Assembly: GCF_003258365.1 (NCBI RefSeq)
Contig: NZ_QHKM01000006.1
Location: 222,072-286,071, forward strand
Reading direction: 5' to 3'
From: Hymenobacter edaphi
GTDB taxonomy: Bacteria; Bacteroidota; Bacteroidia; Cytophagales; Hymenobacteraceae
DNA length: 64,000 nucleotides
Shown here: piece by piece, positions 56,913-64,000 of the stretch
Numbering within the stretch: position 1 is the first letter of the stretch
Layout: each line of letters starts with the position of its first letter
The notes under the pieces: generated by a model
Database searches by the model: none
What the model was told of the DNA's origin: nothing
The model's input: the letters and a program-made list of their open reading frames with translations, nothing else
Translations under genes and position numbers: made by a program

Positions 56913-59036
56913 ATGCCCGCACCTGTATTCCCGCGGCTGCTCGTCAGCGCGCTTGCTTGCCTGTTCAGCCTGAGCCAGCTGCCCGCCTCGGCTCAGGCTA
57001 TCGGCCCCGCCGATGAAACCCGCTGCCTGCTGCTGCCCCTCGACCCGGCCCGGCGCGCCCAGGCCGCCGCGCTAGTGGTGGAGGCCGAAGTGCTGAGCCA
57101 ACGCAGCTACTGGGACAACGCGCACCGCCGCATTTACACGGCCAACACCCTGCGCGTGTACAAGCTGCTGAAAGGCCAGTGGCCCGCCGCCGCGCCGCTC
57201 ACCGTCGTGACCGAAGGCGGCGCCGTGGGCGACACGCTCCAGACGCTGACCAACACGCTGCGCCTCAGCCCCGGCCAGCAGGGCCTGCTGTTTCTGACGC
57301 CCGCCGGCTTTGCCGGCGCGGCGCCGGCCGGGGCCTGGACCGCCTACGCCAGCCGGCAGGGCTTCGTGCGCTACGACGTGGTGACGGCCACGGCCCACGA
57401 GCCGTTTCGGCAGTACCCGCTGCTCGACGAAAACTTCTACCGCGCCCAGACGGCCCTGACCGGTCAGGCCCTGCGCGAGCTGGTCCCCAATCCCGCGCTG
57501 GCGGCCGCGCTGCGCCGCCGCCAGCACCCGGCCGAAGCCCGTGGCATCAACGCGCCGCTCATCACCGATTTCAGCCCGCGCGCCCTCGTGGCCGGGGCCG
57601 ATTCGGTGCTGACCATCAGCGGAGCCGGCTTCGGGGCGGCCACCGGCAGCGTGGAGTTTCGCAACGCCGACGACGGGGGCGTTTCCTTTACCCGCGTCAG
57701 CGCCCGCGACGTGCTGAGCTGGTCCGATGCGCGCATTCAGGTGCGCGTGCCTTCCTACAGCAGCACCGCCGACCCGGCCGGCAGCGGCCCCTTCCGGGTG
57801 GTAACGGCCGATCAGCAGGCGGCCGGCAGCCCGCCGCTGCTGCCTTTCACAGTGCGCTACGCGCTGACCAACGTGCAGGAAACCACCTCGGGCGTAACCT
57901 ACCGCCCCGGCCATATCAACCAGAATGGCGCCGGCGGCTACACCTTCCAGCCCGATCCGGCCCTGGCTTCGAACGCGGCGGCGCTGGCCGCTTTCGGCCG
58001 GGCCTTGAGCAGCTGGCGCTGCCAGACGGCCATCAACTGGGACCTGGGCGGCGCCCGCACCGCCCGCGGCATCGGCAACGACGGCGTCAACGCCCTGGAA
58101 TTCGACCAAGGCGCCGAGCTGCCGACAGCCGTGCTGGGGCGCACCACCAGCACCTACGCGGGCTGCCGCGAGGCCAACGGCACCATCCGCTTCTGGGCCA
58201 AGGAAATCGACATGCAGTTCGACGACGGGGTGAGCTGGCAGTTCGGGCCCGGCGCACCCAGCAGCGCGCAGTTTGATTTCGAAACCGTGGTGCTCCACGA
58301 ACTGGGCCACGGGCAGCAGCTCAACCACGTCATTGCGCCCCTGATTGGGGGTGTGCCGCAGCTGGTGATGCACTATGCCATCGGCCGCGGCCAGCAGACG
58401 CGCCAGCTCAACTTCGGCCGCGACGTGCTGGGGGGCTACGCCGCGCAGCTGCGCAGCCTCGCGCCGGGCGCCTGCGGCCCCGCCGCCGAGCAGCCTGCCC
58501 CGCTCACGGCGCCGCTGGGCGCGCAGGTGCAGGGCGGCCGGGTGCTGCTGAGCTGGGGCGCCCGCAACGAGTGCGGCGGCATGAGCTTCGACGTGGAGCG
58601 CAGTCCCGATGCGCGCACCTGGACGCGCCTCGGGCAGGTGCCGGCCGCCGGCGCCGCCACCTACGCCTACACCGATGGCCAGCCGCTCGGCGGCACCAGC
58701 TTTTACCGCCTGCAGGTGCAGCTGGCCAACGGCCTGCGCCTGCCCGCCGCGCCGGTGGGCGTGCGCGAAAGCGGCCCCCCGCTGCTGCTGTACCCCAACC
58801 CCGCCACCGGCCCGCTGCTGAGCCTGGAGTACAACGCCCCGGCGCCCTCCAACGCGCTGGAAGTGCGCATCTTCGACGCCGTGGGGCGCTACTACGGCGG
58901 GCAGCGCCTGGTGGTGCCGCAGGCCGGCGTCAATGCGCTGAGCATCGGCCTGCCCCCGCTGCGGGCCGGCTGGTACGTGCTGCGCTGGGACGACGGCAGC
59001 GCCCACGGGGCGGTGCCCTTCGTGCGGGTGGAGTAA
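56913..59036 (+). CDS. Type IX-secreted metzincin-like metalloprotease with TIG domain, 707 aa
   Basis: A signal peptide (to about residue 28) is followed by an uncharacterised region (30-210), an IPT/TIG Ig-like domain (about 216-300), and a protease domain with the zinc motif HELGHGQQLNH (462-472). This fits HExxHxxxxxH of metzincins, though the usual Gly is replaced by Gln-Leu. Met486 (QLVMHYAIG) may be the Met-turn. An Ig/FN3-like part (about 530-620) precedes a type IX sorting domain (LLLYPNPATGPLL, GWYVLRWDDG). It should be secreted or surface bound. TATGTTGC at 56881 may be the promoter. Substrate unknown. Confidence 0.85.
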   Translation: MPAPVFPRLLVSALACLFSLSQLPASAQAIGPADETRCLLLPLDPARRAQAAALVVEAEVLSQRSYWDNAHRRIYTANTLRVYKLLKGQWPAAAPLTVVTEGGAVGDTLQTLTNTLRLSPGQQGLLFLTPAGFAGAAPAGAWTAYASRQGFVRYDVVTATAHEPFRQYPLLDENFYRAQTALTGQALRELVPNPALAAALRRRQHPAEARGINAPLITDFSPRALVAGADSVLTISGAGFGAATGSVEFRNADDGGVSFTRVSARDVLSWSDARIQVRVPSYSSTADPAGSGPFRVVTADQQAAGSPPLLPFTVRYALTNVQETTSGVTYRPGHINQNGAGGYTFQPDPALASNAAALAAFGRALSSWRCQTAINWDLGGARTARGIGNDGVNALEFDQGAELPTAVLGRTTSTYAGCREANGTIRFWAKEIDMQFDDGVSWQFGPGAPSSAQFDFETVVLHELGHGQQLNHVIAPLIGGVPQLVMHYAIGRGQQTRQLNFGRDVLGGYAAQLRSLAPGACGPAAEQPAPLTAPLGAQVQGGRVLLSWGARNECGGMSFDVERSPDARTWTRLGQVPAAGAATYAYTDGQPLGGTSFYRLQVQLANGLRLPAAPVGVRESGPPLLLYPNPATGPLLSLEYNAPAPSNALEVRIFDAVGRYYGGQRLVVPQAGVNALSIGLPPLRAGWYVLRWDDGSAHGAVPFVRVE

Positions 59037-59090
59037 CGGCGGGCGGCCCCGGCCCGTACCGGCAAGGCCGCGACTCCGCCAAGCTGGCCC

Positions 59091-59098
59091 GTACTTTG
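59091..59098 (+). promoter_or_regulatory. Candidate -7 element for the 59143 gene
   Basis: GTACTTTG resembles TAnnTTTG with one base fewer. It lies 45 bases before the ATG. No -33 TTTG is evident. Confidence 0.35.
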
Positions 59099-59142
59099 CC
59101 AGCGGCTGGCTCGTTAGAGTCGTGCTTCACCCTTTCCGCCGC

Positions 59143-59712
59143 ATGCCCGCTTTCCGCCTCCGTCCGCTGCTACTCTTCACTGCCGCCAGCCTGCTCGCCC
59201 ACGCCGCCCCGGCCCAGAAATACCGCACGGCCGTGGGCCTGCGCCTGGGCAGCGGCAACTACGGCTTCACGGCCCAGCAGCGCATCTTCGAAAAAACCAC
59301 CCTAGAAGGTCTGGCTACCTTTCGCAGCCAGGAGGTGATGGGCACCCTGCTCATCGAGCGGCACTTCCACATTCTCGGCCCGGCCCTCAACTACTACTTC
59401 GGTGCCGGGGCCCACGCCGGCGGCCACAAAAACTACGGCACCGTCGGCGGCTTCGACGCCATGGTGGGCGCCGAGTGGAAGCTGCCCATTGTGCCGCTGC
59501 AGCTCAGTGTCGACTTCAAGCCCAGCGTGGAGCTGAACAACGAGGACTGGTTTCGCTTTCCGACGGCCGTGTCGGTGCGCTACGTGCTGATCAAGGAAAA
59601 GAAAAAGCCCTTCATGGGCGGCCTGTTCGGCGGCGACCAGGACAAGGAACGCCGCAAAAGCAAGCAGAAAACCAAAGCCGAGCCGCGCAAAGGCGGCCTG
59701 TTCAGCAACTAA
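59143..59712 (+). CDS. Hypothetical exported protein, 189 aa
   Basis: The ATG at 59143 gives MPAFRLRPLLLFTAASLLAHAAPAQ, a signal peptide. A GTG seven codons earlier is possible. The mature part resembles small outer-membrane barrel proteins (YRTAVGLRLGSGNYGFTAQQRIF, LALNYYFGAGAHAGG-like, LSVDFKPSVEL, AVSVRYVL), but it continues into a 40-residue basic Lys/Arg-rich tail (KKKPFMGGLFGGDQDKERRKSKQKTKAEPRKGG). That tail is unusual for a barrel C-terminus, which normally ends in an aromatic strand. No family is recognised. Confidence 0.75.
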   Translation: MPAFRLRPLLLFTAASLLAHAAPAQKYRTAVGLRLGSGNYGFTAQQRIFEKTTLEGLATFRSQEVMGTLLIERHFHILGPALNYYFGAGAHAGGHKNYGTVGGFDAMVGAEWKLPIVPLQLSVDFKPSVELNNEDWFRFPTAVSVRYVLIKEKKKPFMGGLFGGDQDKERRKSKQKTKAEPRKGGLFSN

Positions 59713-59763
59713 CCGGCGGCCGGAGCGCCGCTTCAGCCGCTGGCAATAGCGGCCCCTCACTGG

Positions 59764-59828
59764 AAACCCACCGCGCCGCGGGCGCCGATTGCCGCTAATG
59801 CAATCGGCGCCCGCGGCGCGGTGGGTTT
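59764..59828. terminator. Perfect 29-bp hairpin after the 59143 gene
   Basis: Bases 59764-59792 are exactly inverted at 59800-59828 with a 7-base loop. The stem ends in AAA/TTT. It is probably a strong terminator, although the T tract is short. Confidence 0.7.
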
Positions 59829-60045
59829 GGGGCGTTGTTAAGCCGCTTTTCGGGGCTGTATAGCCGAATACGCAACGGTGGCCGCCCGTGGCCGCGGATG
59901 GAAGCTGGATGATAGACTGATTTTGTGTATTTCCATGGGTAAGTTCACTTTTCAAAAAATATTATTATAAATATCATCCAAAAAGTACTTGGATAGGGTA
60001 TATTTAGTGAGAGTTGCCGATTCATTTTTCCACCATCAACGCTGA
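59829..60045. other. AT-rich leader of the PA14 protein gene
   Basis: GC content falls sharply from about 59930 (AAAAAATATTATTATAAATATC). TATATTTA near 60000 may be a -7 element about 40 bases before the ATG. No gene or RNA was recognised. Confidence 0.5.
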
Positions 60046-62943
60046 ATGACCATGAAGCACTTTTCGCTGCTCATGCTCCGAAGCGGCTGGCTCCTGTTCC
60101 TTTTGCTGTTCGCCACGCAGCAAAGGAGCTGGGCCCAACCCACCGGCTGCACCCGTCCCGACCCTGGGGGGAACCCCGCCACCAATGGACTATACGCTGA
60201 ATACTACGCCAGCTATTTCAACGACGACCAGAACTTCTTCACCTCCAACGCCCCGGGCCTCGCGCGCGTCGATGCGCAGCTGAACTTCCCGGACTCCGAC
60301 AGCTGGGGCAGCATCGTGCCGCCGGCCGGGGGCTCGACCGCCGACCCCGCCGCCTTCAGCGCCCGTTACCGCGGCAGCCTCTACGTGCCCGTCGCCGGCA
60401 ACTACACCTTCTTTCTCTCGTCCGACGACGCTTCTTACCTCTGGCTCGACGCGGCCGCGCAGGCCCTGCCGGCGCAAACTGCGGCCGCCCTCATCGACAA
60501 CGGCGGGGGCCACAGCACCCTGGAGCGCAGCGCCACGGTGTATCTGAGCGCCGGGCTGCACAGCGTGCTCATTCACTACGGCGAAGACCTCTACGGCAAC
60601 AACCTGACCTGGGAATGGGAAAGCGCCGCCGCGGGTATTACGCGCCAGATTGTACCCAGCTCGGCCCTCTGCTCGGCCGTGCAGAACCTGCTGCAGGTGC
60701 CCCAGGGCATTGCCTACTCCCCCGCCACGGCCGGGGTGGCGGCGGGCGCGGCCATCAGCTCGGGCGTGCCGACGGTAAACGACGGCGGCCAGCCCGTCAC
60801 GGCCTTTGCCGTGGCCAACGCCGCCAGCCTGCCGGCGGGCATCAGCATCAACGCCTCGACTGGCGTGCTCACGGCCGCGGCCTCCGTGCCCAGCGGCCTC
60901 TACAGCGTGGCCGTGGCGCTGACCAACGCCAGCGGCACCAGCACCTTCGGCAACGTTTTTACCTTCGACATTGCCCCGCCGCCGCCTTCGGGCTGCGCTG
61001 GCACCGACCCCGGCGGGGCCGCTCCCTCGCGCGGGCTGTACGGGGAATACTACGCGGGCTTTTTCGGCAGTGACCACGGCTTCTTCTTGGCCCCGCCCGA
61101 CCTGGTGCGCGTCGACGCGCTGGTGAACTTCACCAACACGCCCAGCTGGGGCAGCGTCGTGCCGCCGGCCGGGGGCTCGGCCGCCGACCCCGACGACTTC
61201 AGCGTGCGGCTGCGCGGCAGCCTCTACGTGCCTGCCACCGGTAGCTACACGCTCTACCTGACTTCCGACGACGCCTCCTACCTCTGGCTCGGCAACGCCG
61301 CCCTCGACGCGCCGGCCCAGACCAGCCGCGCCGCCATCGACAACGGGGGCATGCACGCGGCCCGCACCGACTCGGTAACGGTGTTTCTGACCGCTGGCCT
61401 GCACAACGTGCTGATTCACTACGGGGAAAGCGGCGGGGGCAACGTGCTGACGCTGGAATGGGCCAGCTCCGCGGCGGGCATCACGCGCCAGCCGGTGCCG
61501 GCCGCCGCCCTGTGCACGGTGGTGCAGCCGCTGCGCCAGCCGCCCACCGCGCTCAGCTACTCCCCGGCCAGCATGTCGACGGTGAGCGGGCGGACCGCCT
61601 CCTCGCCCGCGCCCGCTGCCACCAGCCCGCTGCCGGTGCAGGGCTTTGCGCTGCTGAACGCGGGCAGCCTGCCGGCGGGCATCAGCATCAACGCCACGAC
61701 CGGCGTGCTCACGGCCGCGGCCTCCGTGCCGCAGGGCCAGTACACGGCGGGCGTAGCGGTGTACAACGCCGAGGGCGCCCTGGAGCAGCCGCTGGCGTTT
61801 GCCTTCGTGGTGACGCCGCCGCCGCCCGGGGGCTGCAGCGGCAACGACCCGGGCGGCAGCCTGGTGTCGGCAGGGTTGTTTGGGGAGTATTACGCGGGGT
61901 ATTTCGACGACCAGCCGGACAATCAGGCCTTTTTCAAGCGCACAGCCCCGGCCTTCTCGCGCATCGACCCGCAGCTGAACTTCGGGGCGGTGGGTAGCTG
62001 GGGCGACATCGTGCCGCCCGCCCAGGGCTCCAACGAAAACCCCGAACAGTTCAGCGCCCGCTACCGTGGCAGCCTGTACGTGCCCACGGCCGGCAACTAC
62101 ACGTTCCATCTGACCTCCGACGATGCCTCCTATCTGTGGCTCGACGACAATGCCCTGGCCACGCCGCCCACGCTGGCGGCGGCCCTCATCGACAACGGCA
62201 CCGGCCACTCGCCGCGCACCATCAGCGGCACGGTGTACCTCACGGTGGGCTTGCACAACCTGCTGGTGCACTACGGGGAGTTCAACGGCAGCAACGTGCT
62301 GCAGCTGGAGTGGGAAAGCACCGACGCCGGGCTGCCCCGGCAGCTGGTAGCCGGCACCGCGTTTTGCTCGGCGCTGCAGGCCGCCCGCGGGCCGCTGCCC
62401 ATCACACTGGTGGGCTTCCGGGCCCGGGCCGTGGGCGAGCAGGTGGAGCTGAGCTGGGAAACGGCCCAGGAAATCAACAACCAGCACTTCGAGCTGGAGC
62501 GCTCGGCCGACGGGCGCAGCTACCGCAGCGTGGCGCGCATCACGGGCGCCGGGAACAGCAGCACCCGCCGCAGCTACCGCCACTTCGATGCGCAGCCCCT
62601 GCCGGGCCTGAGCTATTACCGCCTGCGGCAGGTGGACTTCGACGGGGCTACCTCCGTGAGCGACGCGGTGGCCGTGACGCGGCCGGGTGACGGTAAGGCT
62701 GTGGCTATCAGTGTATACCCCAATCCCAACAACGGGTATTTCACGCTGAAGCTGCCGCAGCCCGCCCCGGCCGATGCTCGGCTGGAGCTGCTGGACCTGA
62801 GCGGGCGCGTGCTGCGGCGGCTGGTGCTGCTGCCGGGCGTGCAGCAGCAGCAGCTGGCGGCGCCGGGCCTCGCCCACGGGGTGTACCAGCTGCGCCTGAC
62901 GACGCCGGCCGGCCGCAGCGTGGCCAAGGTCGTGGTGCACTAA
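60046..62943 (+). CDS. Type IX-secreted protein with three PA14 domains, 965 aa
   Basis: After a signal peptide (to about residue 30) come three copies of a unit of about 280 residues. Each begins GC-x-DPGG...GLYxEYYAxxF (residues 34, 317 and 596) and contains a PA14 carbohydrate-binding fold (YRGSLYVPxxGNYTFxLxSDDASYLWLD, GLHxxLIHYGE). The first two are followed by a putative Ig-like He_PIG segment (LPAGISINASTGVLTAAASVP). The end has an FN3-like domain (about 785-870) and a type IX sorting domain (VYPNPNNGYFTLKL). It is probably a surface adhesin or sugar-binding protein. No catalytic domain is present. Confidence 0.92.
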   Translation: MTMKHFSLLMLRSGWLLFLLLFATQQRSWAQPTGCTRPDPGGNPATNGLYAEYYASYFNDDQNFFTSNAPGLARVDAQLNFPDSDSWGSIVPPAGGSTADPAAFSARYRGSLYVPVAGNYTFFLSSDDASYLWLDAAAQALPAQTAAALIDNGGGHSTLERSATVYLSAGLHSVLIHYGEDLYGNNLTWEWESAAAGITRQIVPSSALCSAVQNLLQVPQGIAYSPATAGVAAGAAISSGVPTVNDGGQPVTAFAVANAASLPAGISINASTGVLTAAASVPSGLYSVAVALTNASGTSTFGNVFTFDIAPPPPSGCAGTDPGGAAPSRGLYGEYYAGFFGSDHGFFLAPPDLVRVDALVNFTNTPSWGSVVPPAGGSAADPDDFSVRLRGSLYVPATGSYTLYLTSDDASYLWLGNAALDAPAQTSRAAIDNGGMHAARTDSVTVFLTAGLHNVLIHYGESGGGNVLTLEWASSAAGITRQPVPAAALCTVVQPLRQPPTALSYSPASMSTVSGRTASSPAPAATSPLPVQGFALLNAGSLPAGISINATTGVLTAAASVPQGQYTAGVAVYNAEGALEQPLAFAFVVTPPPPGGCSGNDPGGSLVSAGLFGEYYAGYFDDQPDNQAFFKRTAPAFSRIDPQLNFGAVGSWGDIVPPAQGSNENPEQFSARYRGSLYVPTAGNYTFHLTSDDASYLWLDDNALATPPTLAAALIDNGTGHSPRTISGTVYLTVGLHNLLVHYGEFNGSNVLQLEWESTDAGLPRQLVAGTAFCSALQAARGPLPITLVGFRARAVGEQVELSWETAQEINNQHFELERSADGRSYRSVARITGAGNSSTRRSYRHFDAQPLPGLSYYRLRQVDFDGATSVSDAVAVTRPGDGKAVAISVYPNPNNGYFTLKLPQPAPADARLELLDLSGRVLRRLVLLPGVQQQQLAAPGLAHGVYQLRLTTPAGRSVAKVVVH

Positions 62944-62950
62944 ACGCCCC

Positions 62951-63013
62951 CGGCCCGCCAGCCGAACGGCCCGCCCCGCGGATAGCGGAGCGGGCCGTTT
63001 GGCTGGCGGGCCG
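62951..63013. terminator. Long bidirectional terminator hairpin
   Basis: CGGCCCGCCAGCC (62951-62963) pairs with 63001-63013 around an inner stem AACGGCCCGC / GCGGGCCGTT. It lies between the convergent genes ending at 62943 and 63041. Confidence 0.8.
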
Positions 63014-63040
63014 GTTGATAACGGGCTGGCCGTCGGTGGC

Positions 63041-63784
63041 TTAGCCCTTGCTGACGCGGCCGCTGCCGGAGACGTGGCTGCTCACCCGGGGCGAGCCGGC
63101 GTAGTAGATGTTGCCCGAGCCGCTGATGTGCGCGTCGAGGGTTTCGGCCACGTGCAGGCGGCAGATGCCCGAGCCGCTGATGCGGGCCTCGCCGGTGCTG
63201 GCCTTCAGCTCCCCGGCGTCGATGCGCCCCGAGCCGCTGATGCTGGCCGACAGGGAGCGGCTGCTGCCGCTCAGGCGCAGCTGGCCCGAGCCGCTGACGC
63301 TGGCCTCCACCACCTCGGCCGTAAGCGGCGCGCGCAGCTGGCCCGAGCCGCTCACGGCCACCTTCACGGCTTTGCCCGTCAGGGGGCTGTCGGCGTGCAG
63401 GCTGCCCGAGCCGCTCACGCTCAGGCCCTCCAGCGTCGTCACGGTCACGTACACTTTCACCGGGCCCTTAAAGCTGCGCCAGCCGATGCCGCTGTGGTTG
63501 ACGGTGCCCACGCGCAGGCGGCCCTTGTCCACGGTGGTTTCGATTTCTTTCACGTCCTCGGGCTGGCCTACGACTTCCACTTTCTGCGCGCTGCCCTGCG
63601 TCACGATGACTTCCATTGAGCCGGCTAGCTGCACGCGGGTGAACGGGCCCACCGCCCGCACTTCGCGGGTATCGGCGGCGGTGTGGGCGGCGGGCGGCGG
63701 GCCCGGCGCCACGGGGCGAAAAGCGGTGGCAGGGGCCAGCAGCACCAGCAGGCAGGCCAGGTGGGGGAGGCGGGAGGTTTTCAT
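63041..63784 (-). CDS. DUF2807 (head GIN) domain protein, 247 aa
   Basis: The ATG at 63784 gives a signal peptide (MKTSRLPHLACLLVLLAPATA). The frame upstream is low quality. The DUF2807 domain begins VGPFTRVQLAGSMEVIVTQG. The repeating [VI]SGSG motif occurs seven times at about 20-residue steps (VSGSGSL, VSGSGQL, VSGSGQL, ISGSGRI, ISGSGIC, ISGSGNI, VSGSGRV), as in a right-handed parallel beta-helix. These are putative cell-surface adhesin-like proteins of Bacteroidota with no confirmed ligand. TACCTTGA at 63807-63814 (minus strand) may be its -7 element. Confidence 0.9.
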   Translation of the reverse strand: MKTSRLPHLACLLVLLAPATAFRPVAPGPPPAAHTAADTREVRAVGPFTRVQLAGSMEVIVTQGSAQKVEVVGQPEDVKEIETTVDKGRLRVGTVNHSGIGWRSFKGPVKVYVTVTTLEGLSVSGSGSLHADSPLTGKAVKVAVSGSGQLRAPLTAEVVEASVSGSGQLRLSGSSRSLSASISGSGRIDAGELKASTGEARISGSGICRLHVAETLDAHISGSGNIYYAGSPRVSSHVSGSGRVSKG

Positions 63785-63937
63785 AGGCAAAGGTTGAATG
63801 GGATATTCAAGGTAGCAGATGTTGGCAATACCGCCACCCGTTGCCTGGCTGGCTCCGGTAATTGGTATAGCGTCACCGGTTTGCGCCGGCGGCAGCGGTT
63901 TTTTCGTGAGCTTTGGGCCCACGCTCAGCCCGCTGCC

Positions 63938-64000
63938 ATGACGCCCAACGAAGAACTGCTGCACCGCTTCTACCAGGCGTTTCAGCGCCGCGACGCCGCC
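63938..64000 (+). CDS. SnoaL-like / nuclear transport factor 2 family protein (3' end outside window)
   Basis: Only the first 21 codons are in the window: MTPNEELLHRFYQAFQRRDAA. This matches the typical first helix of SnoaL-like (NTF2-fold) proteins, which begin by a short polar lead and L-x-x-FY-x-A-F-x-x-xD. No signal peptide. The rest cannot be judged. It is divergent from the DUF2807 gene. Confidence 0.6.
   Translation, partial: MTPNEELLHRFYQAFQRRDAA

Overview
The window is one contiguous, GC-rich stretch of a Bacteroidota chromosome, most likely Hymenobacter or a close relative (Hymenobacteraceae). This rests on several things seen in the sequence: C-terminal type IX secretion sorting domains (PNP-type motifs) on three large secreted proteins, many porT-like and other outer-membrane barrels, lipoproteins, start codons without Shine-Dalgarno sequences, and Bacteroidota-type promoters (TTTG, about 20 bases, then TAnnTTTG). 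The genus is an inference. No rRNA, tRNA, prophage, insertion sequence or CRISPR array was seen.

Layout. 1-5.9 kb: the 3' two thirds of uvrA, then small lipoproteins including two DUF4142 proteins. 5.9-8.4 kb: an ECF sigma factor followed by a membrane-anchored anti-sigma-like/trypsin-like protease fusion, divergent from a Thr-rich lipoprotein. 8.4-17.5 kb: a minus-strand MoxR/DUF58/BatA-type/DUF4175-type/membrane-protein operon with a DUF4159 gene upstream. 17.9-19.9 kb: three tandem outer-membrane barrel genes. 20-28 kb: two tandem copies of a tldD-tldE pair (TldD with twin-arginine leaders) separated by two unknown exported proteins. 28-31 kb: an McrBC-type modification-dependent restriction system. 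31.3-32.6 kb: a type IX-secreted BNR-repeat protein.

32.8-40.5 kb: a GAF-GAF sigma-54 activator divergent from a tolC-uspA-emrA-emrB-like efflux operon. A sigma-54-like promoter and a pair of candidate upstream activator sites lie between them. 40.6-44.5 kb: two paralogous lipoproteins of unknown function flanking a cysteine-dioxygenase-like cupin protein. 44.6-46.3 kb: a BlaI/M56-TonB pair with an operator palindrome inside its promoter. 46.4-46.7 kb: a 21-nt-period array. 46.8-51.6 kb: an alpha/beta hydrolase lipoprotein, then a penicillin acylase-TonB-membrane protein operon. 51.7-54.7 kb: three tandem paralogous barrels and RlpA. 55-64 kb: DUF72, unknown barrels, a type IX-secreted metzincin-like protease, a triple-PA14 type IX-secreted protein, a DUF2807 adhesin-like protein and the start of a SnoaL-like gene.

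The most unusual structure is non-coding. Several gene junctions are filled from stop codon to next start codon by short arrays with an 8-nt period, G-rich on one side and C-rich on the other, forming inverted pairs. Every junction of the efflux operon has one. At one junction the two arms are pushed apart by an oppositely oriented four-helix-bundle gene. Unrelated palindromic REP-like elements also occur, at 5.6, 28.1, 29.3 and 41.8 kb.
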